From Hysterium pulicare CBS 123377 (taxonomy: Eukaryota; Ascomycota; Dothideomycetes; Hysteriales; Hysteriaceae), in assembly GCA_000467715.1 (NCBI GenBank), contig AJFK01000004.1, positions 91,740 to 155,739 of the forward strand: a stretch of 64,000 bases of DNA. Reading direction: 5' to 3'. Position numbers and translations under genes: made by a program. The notes below the pieces were generated by a model. That model did not search any database, was not told the origin of the DNA, and worked only from the letters and a program-made list of their open reading frames with translations. Shown in pieces: positions 1 to 11,930 of the stretch; within the stretch, counting starts at the first letter, position 1, and each line of letters starts with the position of its first letter.

Positions 1-897
1 GCACATGTTGGAAGTTAAACCAGTGAGAACTCAACGCAAAATCAAAGCAACACCGTTACATAATTCAATGAACTCAACCAAGAATGAGAGCTCGAAATAT
101 AATCACCGCTTACGTGTGGTTGAGCTTTATCAAACTCTTCTTCATGTTGGAAGTGGCTTAGCCGGTCGCCAAAGCGGGCCCCTGAATAGGCCCGCCAACC
201 TTCTTCTCTTCTTCAATCTTCGGATTCACTTTCGGCAGTACTGACCACCGCGCCAAGAAAGCAACACCCAGTCAGTCATCTATGAACCTCATCCATCTTG
301 TGCAACGGTCTTCCCACCTGGCCATGCTCCCTCCACGCCCAAAAGGAGTAAATTCTCTGAACGTATGATAGCGCTTCAATGAAGCATCAGTCACAAAATA
401 GATACAACGTGTCCGATTGAAGGATCAGCCTGATGCCATACGATGCGACGGATTAGTCAAAAACTCAGTATCAGTAACCCGTAGTAATACTAAACTGAGA
501 CATTATAAGATTATAAAAGGAAGCGGGTGTGAGGGAGGATCTTCTAAAGCTGTAGCTTACTAGTCACTTTCAGCATTATGTATATTGCGAGTGAGTGAAC
601 CGGCTTCGACTTCTTTTGTGCTGATAGTGGAAGGAGGCTTTGTCTCGACATTGTAGTCATCGATTCACCTCATTCAATCTGCGACTGTTTCGTGAGATGT
701 TACTTCGTAAATGCTACTTGCTGTGAAGTGTTTCACTCGTTACGATCTCTCTTGGCATACAGTATATAATTAGAGGTTTCTCTACTGGTTTCGACTTTTC
801 GGTTTATCCACGTCTGCACCAAACCTACTTTCTACAACTACGACAAACGCAACCACAGTACTACTCAACTCTGAGCTAAGCTGCGAAGGTATCAAAA
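1..897. other. Intergenic, 5' flank of the first gene
   Basis: No convincing coding frame was found here; the longest open frames are short and low in complexity. The last 140 bases look like a promoter and leader for the gene starting at 898, with a TATA-like agtatataat followed by a C/A-rich stretch. Confidence 0.5.
761..770 (+). promoter_or_regulatory. TATA-like element upstream of the repeat protein gene
   Basis: The sequence agtatataat lies about 130 bp before the ATG at 898 and is followed by a leader rich in C and A. The position fits a fungal core promoter. It is read from sequence only. Confidence 0.35.
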
Positions 898-2117
898 ATG
901 CATGAGTATAGCTCTGTTCCGGCTAAGACTTTACACCATGCTATCCACGAGTTGAGTTACAAGCTGAAGTCACCAAAAGAGGACAAAGATGCAGCCAGGT
1001 GGTTATGGATAACTTTTCCCACTCCCGATGGTCTCGACCTCAAGCCGATCTCTATTCGTACTCAAGAAGACCTCGAGAAGTACGATGAGATTTATAAGCT
1101 TTTCCTTGTACGTTCTCCAAAGGACCAGTGGGATGGCAGTGACTATCCACAATTCTATAGAGATCCTAAAGTCTCCTTCGGGCCAAATTGTAAGTTGATT
1201 TTCCCATACTCAATTTCAGACAACTTACTCACCAACCAGCCGGTACTCCGAAGCCGATCCCACAGTTCGTTCCTATTCCGAATGCAGACGACATGTTACC
1301 TAGGTATGGGACCGCGCCCAGGGACACATTACGGGAGATAAGGAACACATTGAAGTTTTCTACTGTGCGGAACGAGGACTTGGTTTTAGCGTCGTGGATC
1401 TCGAAGACTTTCCTTGAACGCTCTTCGACTCCGAAGGCATATAAGCTTGCAACCAGCGAGGATCTTGATAAGTATGAGAAGGCCTATCAGCGCTATCTGG
1501 CTTTTCTTCGCAAGAACCAGAAGCCGTTCGACAAATTTGGTTCTAAGCCTCAGGTCGAAAAAAAGTTCATAGAGAGTAAGTCGGAAGCTAGCGAGGTCGT
1601 TGGCTCATCTGGTATTTACAAACGCACGCCTTGCAATGTTTGAAAAGCGTCTTGCTGGATGTCTTTACTGATCCATGCCGCAGCATCAACGCCGCCGCCC
1701 AACTCGGCGCCACAAACTCCAGCTCAACCATCAACGCCAACGTCAAAATCGTCTACGGCTCCCGCGGCTCTCAAATCGGTTCCAAATGCTAGTCCCTCAG
1801 CTGCGCCTTCCGATTCGAGGTGGTATCCAAAGAACGATCCAAGTTCCGATCCTAGGTGGTATAAAAAGATCGAAGTTCCCAGTAACGCCACCTACGTCCG
1901 ATTCCTGGCCCAATTCGAGACTCCCGATGGACCCAAACAAGTGATGGTGCCAGACCAAGGAGCCTTTTGTCAAATGGATGACTTGCGCCGGTACATTGAC
2001 TATAAGCATGATGAGGAACAAGCTGGGAAGACTGTCACTATGTCATTTGAGGAGTTTGTCAAAGTCATCGATTGGGGCCGGAAGGCCGTCGCTCCGTTGC
2101 CAGATGGGTCGAAGTAG
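898..2117 (+). CDS. Three-exon protein with a threefold internal repeat, function unknown
   Basis: Exons are 898-1189, 1240-1575 and 1684-2117, giving 353 aa. Both introns have consensus ends (gtaagt...cag) and keep the frame. I recognise no known family. Each exon carries one copy of a loosely repeated unit: a W/F-rich strand segment, then a short acidic or polar stretch, then a helix of the form DLxKYxxxYxxxL. Copy 1 has TPDGLDLK and EDLEKYDEIYKLFL. Copy 2 has SEDLDKYEKAYQRYL. Copy 3 has FETPDGPK and DDLRRYIDYKHDEE. A Ser/Thr/Pro/Ala-rich linker separates copies 2 and 3. There is no signal peptide or membrane segment, so it is probably cytosolic or nuclear. The exon-per-repeat layout suggests growth by exon duplication. 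Confidence 0.7.
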
Positions 2118-2899
2118 GTCTCCAATTGGTGGGTGAAGGGTAAGGAAATTGACGGAGGAATGGTTCTTGATGGAACGAGGATTCCTTGATCGGGTGTATA
2201 TAATGGCTGCATGAGAGACTTCAGTATGGCATAAGAGATATATATCTACGGGTTCGAGTAGATGAAAGACATAGCGGCCCTATCGATTGAGCGACAGTAC
2301 GCGAACAAACTAATTCTCGGAGCGAACATAACTGATAACGCTGTTAAGAAAGCTATGAATTGTAACACCAATGTCAGTGTTTGTATTTCGATGAAACTAG
2401 CAAGCATAGATACCGAATCACGGGGACTCGTGACGCAGAGGCAAATTGCAAGCAACTACATACTCCGTCATGTGCATTTGCCTTGTTTTAGAGCATCATG
2501 TTTCTATCTTGTTGAGTCTGCACACTACTCCAAACTATATCAGGTCGGATTATATCACAGTAGCTCGAGCAGCACTAGTCAGAAGCAGGAATAATGAATG
2601 TATGTCACCTTATAGTATGTTAACGCATAAGGTAGTACTTTTAATACGTTTACCTCGATCTAAAACCTTGCAAACCAATGCAATCCAAACTAATGTACTA
2701 TAGTTTGGATTCCTCGAATCTGTAGGAGCTAGTAGAGGAATTTCCGGGAGCCAAAATGGTATGTATCCCTATCCCATAAGCGCTAGGAGGCCTTTTGGCC
2801 CCCAAAATGCGCCTCCTGTGGGGGCATAAGCAGAAGAAGTCTGTACAGCGCCGAACCTGGCCTCATCTCTTCTACACTACCCATACTTCGATCCACGCA
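2118..2899. other. Intergenic between the repeat protein and the ankyrin/CorA-like gene
   Basis: About 780 bp without a supportable gene. The frame of the next gene stays open up to position 2795, but the first plausible ATGs are at 2807 and 2900. Confidence 0.45.
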
Positions 2900-5800
2900 A
2901 TGTCCTCAACCGAAGACGATGGTTTGTCTCGTAAGCAACAAATTCTGCAAGCTGTTGAAAACGATGACATCGAATCTTTGCGTACGATCGTTTCTGCAGC
3001 GGCTTCCGAATCGAATCTAAATGGTCTGCTTGAGATAGCTTTGATACGAAGCTTAGAGAGTTTGAAAGTCAACGCAACACAGTACCTTCTCGACCAACAT
3101 ACACCAATTGAAGGATCGTCAAGGCTTTCCCCTTTGATTCGTGCGGTACAAGGTACATCATCAGGGCAGGATGATGAACGCAATCGAGCAGCGATTGTGA
3201 AGATGCTCTTAGAGCACGGTGTGAACCTGGAAGCAGTAGATAAGACAGGCAAGACAGCTTTAATGATTGGTTCATGTCGATATGACCAACCAATTCTCGA
3301 CCTATTACTCGATCATGGTGCGAATGTAAATGCAACAGATCAGGGTCGCCGGAACGTCCTTCATAATATCGCTATAACAACAACCGATGCCGATGGTAGC
3401 TCTGAGCATAGGCATCGGTCTGTCGTCGACTCCCTACTTCAGCGAAACGTGTTCACATCTGGACCGCAAGCACAGGATGAGTTGCTCCGGACTCCACTAC
3501 ATTGGGCATGCGCGAAAGGGAACTTTACCCTGGCAGAGCAACTAATGAAAGCATCAACGGTGGACGACCGAGAGATCCACATGAAAACAGCGTTACACCT
3601 AGCTACATCTCATGGCTATCCTGCTTTGGTAAAACTGCTGATCAAGCACAATGCAGACGTGGGTGCTCGGAGCGATGAAGGCTGGACACCATTACACATG
3701 GCGTGTGAGGACGGCAATGTGGAGATTGTGCGCATCCTACTCGATGCCGGCGCTAAAGTTAACGCGAAGCTCTTGAACGGAATGTCTTGTCTCCATCTCT
3801 CTGCTCAGTATGGTCATATAGAAGTGGTGAAGCTTCTCCTCACCCGAACAGATCTCAAGGTATGTATATCATCAGGTTTTCTTCCCCCTTTTCAAAATTT
3901 AGCCCAGTCAGAGTATTTTCGAAGTTTCTTTAGCAATCAATGTACGAAGACTATTGGTGGTTTGAGATTCAACCAAGCAAGCTAATCTCGAGAATCTGCA
4001 GGTGAGTGCAAAGGATCGATTCGGAAACACCGCTTTCATGCGGGCTGCGCAAAGCAACCACAAAAATGTTATCCAACTTTTAGCTCCAACAAACATCCTA
4101 CCTAATGCATCGGAAGATGAGATTGGCGCTTGCAAAAGCTTCAATGCAACTTTGGTTGATTTTTGCAATGGGATTCGTGTACAGAGAATAACTATATTCG
4201 GTATAGCTTTACTCTGACGTACAAGTCATTTTACTAATGCTGCCTAGAACTGCTTTATGGACGCGATGCTATAGACAGTGAAAACCCCGCAATCCCAATT
4301 CTCTCTGATGTAAAGGGGCGGTCATTTAGATGGCTTCATTTCCTGGCAAACAACAAATCTTGGGTCGAAACCTTCTTTTTAAAATTGATGCTTGAAGATT
4401 GCTACGATTTCGAAGGGTACCAAAGCCTCTTGAGTTCTTTAGCCCAACAGCAGGAGGGGGACTATGCTTGTTCACAATTCATGTTACCTTCGAGCCGAAG
4501 CTTTCAGACGGCGTCTAGCACCACGAGAGGTTCTTTCCGGCCAGTCAGAGATACTCCGCCTCCAAAGGCTCCAAGTCTTTTTGCTTCCATGCCCTATCTA
4601 CATTTTGAAACAGCACTTAAACTCCAAGAAATGCAGGAAGCTATCAAAAGGACCGAGAAGCGGGATGTCAAAAACAAGCCAAGGTCATGTGATGAGATGT
4701 TGATTTTTGCATACAGATGTGGTGAAAGACCGTCGTTGAACATCCGGAGAACCTTAGACCAGTTCTTTCATTTCAATACGAAAGCGTTTGCTCGATCTGA
4801 AGCCCGGGTTGGTCCCCAGCCTCAGCAACAAGCAAAAGCTTTCCCAAACTACTCCCATGCGTTCGATCCCAAGATAATTATGGTGGACCAACTCTGGATC
4901 TGGATAATCCACTCAGATCTTATAATTACCTCATTCCCTCAACGCTGGCAACAACCAAAACATGACGAATTCGACGTTGTCGATAGAATCATCGAAAAAT
5001 TAAATTCCAACATAACGGCTCCCGTCACTCAAGTCTACGATCTTTCTCTGGTGATTATTGGCTGTTGCATGGAGGTAGTTAACGACCTGAAATTTGTGGA
5101 TGCTTACAACTCATCCATCAGTCAGCTCAAAGAAGACGAGACCTCATTATATAACCTATTCAACGAGGACTCACACGGTGCATCATCTTGGTTGAAGTAC
5201 CAAAAAGGCAGCAAAGCTACCGACTGGGACGAAATCGAGTTGAAAGGCCCAACTTATGTCGACAGCCTCCTCGACATAAGAAGAGAAATCACTCTTCTAG
5301 GCCAAGTCCAGGAGATCCGTGAGGAGATGAACATGTTTCACATGATCCAAGAAAACCAGCGGCAACTATTGCCTGAGATGCTCGACGGAATCTGTGACAT
5401 ATATCAAGACCAGGGGAAGTCGGTACAAGGTTTAAAGAAGACGGTACATGAGCGAATGAGGTCAATGTCATTCCGTTCGCGGGACGTGGATCGCATAGAT
5501 AGGCAAGCGGAAGCCATCTACAGATCTGTGACCAACCCCCTGGACCTGAAGCAAAAATACGCGACGGCATTCCAAACCAGACTCATGAGCGACCAACTCA
5601 CAGGTAGTTCCAAGAAGAGAGAAAAGACTGTGCTGGTGTTTACGGTTGTTACGATCATCTTTTTACCGCTAAGCTTCATCGCAACCGTTTTTACGATCGA
5701 CATCTCCGACTTCCCTATCGATAGCAGTGGAAACCATAGCCTTTCATTGGCATACGTATCCAAATACATGTTCGGAATTGGATTCGCAGTGGCGGTCCCG

Positions 5801-5992
5801 CTGATCATGATTGCGTTGAGTTTGGATGATATTTGGGGTTTCTTCAAAGCCACGCGGCAGAAGTTTCGACGGGGACGGCGGATGAAGGACGACAAGAATG
5901 AGACGGCCACTTCCATTTTTGACAAAACGATAGACCTGAATCTTGCCAACTTCCGAAACAGGAACCGCAGAGATCTTGAAACGGCATCATAA
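2900..5992 (+). CDS. Ankyrin-repeat protein with C-terminal CorA-like membrane domain
   Basis: Exons are 2900-3859, 4002-4200 and 4248-5992 (967 aa). The start could be the in-frame ATG at 2807, but the one at 2900 begins a normal acidic N-terminus. Residues about 70-370 hold ankyrin repeats, with motifs such as GKTALMIG, RTPLHWAC and GWTPLHMA. A helical region follows, with WLHFLANN and MVDQLWIWI, which are hallmarks of the fungal CorA-like family. Two hydrophobic helices sit near residues 847-869 and 892-912, followed by a basic tail. The bacterial CorA signature GMN after the first helix is absent, so magnesium transport is doubtful. Fungal ankyrin/CorA-like proteins are common and mostly uncharacterised. 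A membrane location is likely. Confidence 0.85.
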
Positions 5993-6508
5993 GCATTTAG
6001 CTTTCTTCCCGAGATACCAGAGAGAGGTGCTTGAATAGGAAGACAATGCACCAGCAAGTGTCAGTATTCTAATCTCGGAGATCTTGACCCCGCTTGCAGC
6101 AAACCATCATCATAAGAGACAAATAAGAATGGCGACCTGCATGGGACCGTCAAGCAGCAGCAAATATTGAGCGGCCATGAACTAAATAAGACGAGATTGC
6201 CTAGCAATAGCATGTTTTCTACCATATTGAGTTTGTATACTATTTAGCGTGCCTAGACGGTGAACGACATATTAGAGGAACACTGATGCTGAAGTGCAAT
6301 TCCCTCCTGCCGGGGAAATACTCACGAAGTCCTCTTTCGACCGGTCCTACGCAGTAGACTGCATTATCTAACTATTCACTCCTAGTGAATTTATATCTGG
6401 GGTGCTCATATTTCGTTGCTATAGCATCGAGTCTGGGGTTCCTTGGATAGCCATATGTTTTATTCACCCGGGTGGGTTTCGGATATAAAGTCGTGGACTG
6501 GCAGCGTC
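5993..6508. other. Intergenic
   Basis: No gene seen. A possible earlier in-frame ATG for the next gene lies at 6455. Confidence 0.4.
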
Positions 6509-7344
6509 ATGGCCTACACTCACAACGCGACACCGCCCAAAACAACACCGTCTCCGACTGCGGATCCAAACATTAACACAACACCACTAAGTGACGACTC
6601 TTTCGATCAGCAACCAGACCAGATGCCTCCGCCACTTGGAGGACCCCCAATTCTCTGCTCTCTGCACTCCCGCGGAGCTAAAGAAATGTTTCAAGTTCTC
6701 CGTTACAGCGGCAAACCAGACATGGAGCAAACCGCAAAGTGGATATACGACCGCTATATCCGCCCTAGCGGTGCTGACAAGTCGAGTGAATCCTTTGGTA
6801 TCCAGATTCGAAACGAAATCGACCTTTTCCGGCTGAAGGGAGCTTATTTCGAAGCTAAAGATTATAATAACAGTATCATGGCTTTGCCGCTCTACTATGG
6901 CCATGGGGATTTGCCGCAGAACATGGGCGTTCAGGCTCCTACTGTGGGCGTGAGCGGGCCACCTTATCCAACTAACCCCGAAGCTCCTATCGAACCTCGA
7001 CATGTGAGGTTCGCTGCAAACCAATCCGCTCCAGGTAACGTGTCTTCGCAAAGTGTACCGTACATGCTCTAATGTAAGATTTCATAGTAACAGTCCCTCC
7101 AACTCCTTCATCGAGCGCTATGCGAGAATCATATCGTCCAGTCACGGTGCCTCAGAATGTCGTATCAATGGAGACCCTGGCCGGCTTTAGGACACCTGAT
7201 GATATCTATCATGAGACAGTGCCTCAGCAAGGAAGGAATGCTCAGCTTCAGGACTTAGATCGCTTTGTGGGGTGGAAGCAGACACCAGCTGGTCGTCGTT
7301 CCAATGCGACTTTTGAGGACTACCTTGCACTTCGAGGGCTTTAG
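6509..7344 (+). CDS. Two-exon protein of unknown function
   Basis: Exons are 6509-7034 and 7094-7344 (258 aa). The 59-bp intron (gtaacg...acag) joins frames in phase 1. Without splicing the first frame stops at 7072. An ATG at 6455 would add 18 residues. The N-terminal 60 residues are Thr/Pro/Asn-rich and look disordered. Residues about 50-135 are more ordered (AKEMFQVLRYSGKPDMEQ, AKWIYDRYI). The C-terminus is polar and contains FVGWKQTPAGRRSNATFEDY. No signal peptide, membrane segment or known domain is apparent. Probably lineage-restricted. Confidence 0.6.
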
Positions 7345-8790
7345 TAGGCGGTGAATGTTGGGGGGTCAAAGGAACGGTTCGTGAATAATATGGTAGCTGA
7401 TTCGAACATCTTCTCTTAGGGGTTCATTTATGGCATCGAGACGTCTCATTCCTGTTACAATGTCAGTTGTAGGTATGAGGTACTTATGGGATAATAATGG
7501 ATGTCGATTTAAGGTTAATTGAACGTCTGGTGAGAGATCAGGTGACAGCCTAAAGACCGCGAACTACCTATGACCGAAGATTAACATCAAAACAATAAAT
7601 AACAAATAAATGTCCCTGGCTTCGCTATGTCCGCCTGCTGTTGTTCTCCTCTTGCGGATTCCCGACCCTTTTGACCAATGCTCATCGGTTCAAAAGAAAC
7701 TTGACGAATAGCGCCTTGTCATTACTCATCTTAACTACGAGCACGCATGCCGGAAACTCCATTGACATCTCTTGTCCATCCGTACAGACTGGCCGGCAGC
7801 TTGACTGGATCAATCATATCTGTAACATACCACATTCGATGAGTATGCAAGGCAATCTGGAGACAAGCAAACTTGAGTTAGTAACATGTATGCCGAGCTT
7901 GTTGCGGACTTGTTGAGCAGAAATATCTGAGTACAGCCTGCCAAGATCCAGATCCACAAGCGAATGCAGGGCTTGATAATCGCAGAATGCGCGATTGAAG
8001 TCTCCGCTACCAACTGCCTAGCCTTTGGGATCTCGCCTGTTTGCCTCTTTAAGTAGATGTTCTTCGATACGAATGCAAGCAATATCAGACAAGGTGAACT
8101 GGACACCCTAGCCCTTCATACAGCAACGGCCGTGGTATACGTGACACATGCTACCGCCCTCGAGCTCAATAGGCTGGAAATGAGCGTTCGGTTGTAGTTG
8201 GGGTTAGGAGCTGAGAGTTTGTGATCCTTCACGAGGTTGACGTGGCTCTCGATGAAGGTGGCGCACGTTTCTGCGGTGCGGGACGAAACAGCCTCTGGGG
8301 TTCCCGGCCAAGGCTGGTTCAGGCGACCAATCGATTTCCTGCCAAGTCAAATCTCCCGTTTATCAGCCGTTGCGCTTATCCATATATTGGGCATGTTAAG
8401 CGACCACCTTCCTCAAATCTTCAGGGGACTCCGATCCTTGTCAATTCCTCAGTCCACCACTCATCACGTAGACGCGCTCCACGAGACCTCGGGGGGAAGC
8501 ATCCCCGCTGGGGCCGATACGAAAAAAATCCTGATGGAATTCTGGACCGGAAACGCCATCAATATGTGCTTTTCGTCTTGAATTATTGAGTTACGACCTC
8601 CGAATGAGTGGGTAAACGATCTCGCGTGGGAGAGGTGGTTAGGCGCAAACCAGCTGCCAGGTACATTTGTGTTACTTTCCCATGTACCCGGGTCCATCAA
8701 ATTTTTTCCTCCCAACCGGAGCTTCCTTGTTTCTTGAACTTCTTGGAACCGCGCTGCAGGTGAAGAAGAGCGGCTTCTTGTTGTTCGAGG
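7345..8790. other. Gene-poor 1.4-kb interval
   Basis: Several frames of 60-120 codons overlap on both strands, but none has a credible start, composition or splice-extended partner. It may hold long flanking regulatory DNA or decayed sequence. I see no repeat or RNA gene. Confidence 0.4.
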
Positions 8791-10778
8791 ATGAGATTCG
8801 GGTTCAAGGGTGCTTCGACACTCTATTTGGGCGCGATCGCGTTGCTATCGCCGCTCAATGGTGTGCTTTCTGTTTTCGCGGAACCCATTCCTCTTGCTGA
8901 GCGAGCTAGTCATGCTGCATCGCCGATAGTTGACCTTGGATATTCAACATATCAAGGCTACTATGATGCCAATTACAGCATCAATATCTTCAAAGGGTAT
9001 GCCACGAAACATTACCTGTCTTTTAAAGAATTGTGCCAGCTAACGCCGTCCTTCTACAGCATTCGGTACGCTGCAGCTCCGATAGGAAAGCTTCGATGGC
9101 AAGCACCTCAGGACCCAATAAAGAATAAGAGCGCAACTATCCAAGCTCTAGAAGACCCGCCAAAATGCCCACAGTCCGGAGCTGCTAATACTCCGCATGC
9201 ATATGGGTTCAATTCAGGACCTGGCGACGAGGATTGCTTGTTCCTCAATGTCTTTGCGCCTCCGAATGCCACAAACCTACCGGTCTTCTTCTGGATTCGT
9301 AAGTTTCTAAACTTCATCTAGAAACCTTCAACTTACTGATTATTCTTGCAGATGGAGGCGGATACGGTCTCTACTCCGCAAGTGGCCTTCATCCAGGCCC
9401 ACTCATGAATACCAGCGATAACGGATTCATCGCGGTAGTAATACAATATCGTCTAGGCGCTTTCGGTTTCCTGCCTGGAGCGGACGTCAAGAAGTATGGA
9501 GCCCTCAACGCTGGGTTACTGGACATGAATTTCGCTCTTCAATGGGTGCAGAAATATATCAGCAAGTTCGGCGGAGATCCAGGTCGCGTCACAATTGGTG
9601 GAGAGTCCGCTGGTGCAGGTGCGGTTATCTACCAATCCATGGCATATGGTGGGAAAGACCAGTGCTTGTTCAATAATGTATGATACCTTCCCAACTACCT
9701 CAAGCAATTGACTGACTGGATACAGGTTATTGCCGCAAGCACATGGGTACCAAGCCAGTATAACTACAGCGATCCCATCCCAACACAACACTACAACGCA
9801 TTTGCAGCGGCCGCAGGTTGTGGTAGCGCTTCTAACAGATTCGAATGCTTAACTTCTACCAACACATCCACCCTCCAAAACGCCAGCGCGAGAGTCTCCA
9901 CATCAGGCGCATTCGGCACCTTCGCCTTCCTCCCCGTCACCGATGGAACATTCGTCCAAGAACGGCTCAGTGCACAGCTCCTCGAAAAGAAAGTCCAAGG
10001 CAAACGCGTGCTCTCTGGAAACAACGCAAACGAAGGCATCCCTCTAGCACCACCGACCGTCAAAACCCTCCCAGGTTTCCTCTCCTACGTCAAAACTACA
10101 TTCCCACTATTCAATGACACCGACATTTCCGCTCTACAGGACCAATACAGCTACGACGGCGACGACCGACCCACGAATCCCTCCGCACCCCTCTACGACA
10201 CTCCCGGAACCTCGTCCAGCGCAACAGCCGTGAACCAGTCCGGCTTCGCAACAGGCCAACAACAACGCCTCTTCGACGTCTTCGCCGAAAGCACCTTCAA
10301 TTGCCCAGGATACTGGCTCGCAGAAGCCTTCCCTCAAGCGTGGAAATACCAATACTCGGCTCTTCCCGCCTACCACGGCGCCGATCTCCAAGCCTACTGG
10401 TCCGCGGCCACCGTCCAGCCCGGCAAAAGTTTCAAACACGCTTTCCACAAGATCTGGGGCTCTTTCATAATAAACAACACCCCCGTAATCGATATCTCCG
10501 ATGCTACAGCCGGTCTCGCGAACGCGACGGTGCCGAGGGGGAGTGCGGGGAAGATCAATTGGCCACAATACACCGCGCAAGATCCGTGGATGCTGAATCT
10601 GAATGAGACGGGGGGCGTAAAGACTTTTGTGAATGTCACGGCGGACTTGCAGTATTACCTTTATCTAGAGCCCGGGATCACGAATAAATTCTCGCTGGTG
10701 GATGCGGGGGATTGGGAGGGGGGAAGAGGGGATAGGTGTCAGTGGTGGAGGAGCGTTGCGGCCAGAGTGCCGATATAA
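8791..10778 (+). CDS. Secreted type-B carboxylesterase/lipase (alpha/beta hydrolase)
   Basis: Exons are 8791-8996, 9060-9298, 9352-9677 and 9726-10778 (607 aa). The N-terminus has a basic start and a hydrophobic stretch ending near VFAEP, which looks like a signal peptide. Family motifs are in order: FKGIRYAAAP, EDCLFLNVFAP, the oxyanion motif HGGGYG made by joining exons 2 and 3, FGGDPGRVTIGGESAGAGA, and AYHGADL. The expected triad is Ser234 (GESAG), Glu360 (NANEG) and His474 (YHGAD), all present. The product should hydrolyse carboxylic esters outside the cell or on the wall; the natural substrate cannot be told. Length is normal for fungal type-B esterases of 550-610 aa. Numerous N-x-S/T sites fit secretion. 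Confidence 0.92.
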
Positions 10779-11930
10779 TATTTATTTTGAGGATTTTGGA
10801 TGGGGAGTAGGAGGCCTTCTGGATTTTTTTCTGATAAGGGAGGCTTTGATCGATTTGAGCAAGCAAGGAGGGATACATACATACAACTACTATTAGGCTC
10901 TGGCGGGTTATAACTTCTGTATATAGCTCCTTTAACGAATGCAAAGATGCCCTTACAACGAGTCGCTTCTACTTCAGTCCTACCAATTACCCGAATATCA
11001 GCGTACCAACACTCTTTTTCAAATCATACCTACACACGTCCACCTCTCACACCCCAATCACGTGCCCCTCCATCCCACACGTTCTCGCGTTCCTACCCCA
11101 ACCGAGCTGTTCCGTAAGCCAGGATGTCATCGCATCGCCTATTTATCCCCGCCGCAACCACCGCCACCACCAGGATCATCAATCTGATCTCCGAGCCGCT
11201 CCGCCCATGACAAATTGCGCAAAAGGCGCGAAAAAGCAAAATCCACGGGGCCGCTCACGTTTCGCTGACGCGCATATCAAACACTAACAAAGTGTAGATT
11301 TACTGCGATACATAGACTTAGTAAATGTGCGATGCAGAAGTTTGGGGTTTGTTGTCGGCGACCTTGAATGTAGAATCTAGATTTCTCATTGTTGATTTAG
11401 CCGGAGATGGACTCCGGGGGGTCTGGAGTCGGGGGTTAGTGGAAGAAGTGAGGAGGCTGGGGTGGATGCGAATGCGAATTCTGCTTGGTGGTCGGTAGGA
11501 TGATTAGAGTAGATTGAATCGCTTCGAGATCCTGGCCTTGGAGATCCTGGCGGTGGCCCCTTAATATATTTGAGTTATGAGGGTGTGGTCGAAATGAAGG
11601 TTAGTAACACAGTCCGTATGTTTTCTGATCATAACTGGCCGGAGTGGTGTTGAGAGGGTATCATTGTGTTTTTTGCTATTGTACAGTAGACATAAGAATT
11701 AAAAAAACTGGGCCGTGAATACTACTTAGGTGGGATATCTCAAGAATAAAAGAAAATAGTACTCCATCGCTGATGCCAATGATTCCATTTTACGTCGTGT
11801 CGTGGAAAGGGTATTCAAGTCATTACACCATCGACCATCGGATTTCGTAGCCAAACGCCCAAACGCGATACATGCCCCAATAAAGTCAGATATGTTGAAT
11901 TGAATCCGTATGATGCATGCGCCGTGAACC
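10779..11930. other. Intergenic between convergent genes
   Basis: This region holds the 3' flanks of the esterase and the rhodopsin-domain gene. No coding frame is supported. Confidence 0.45.
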
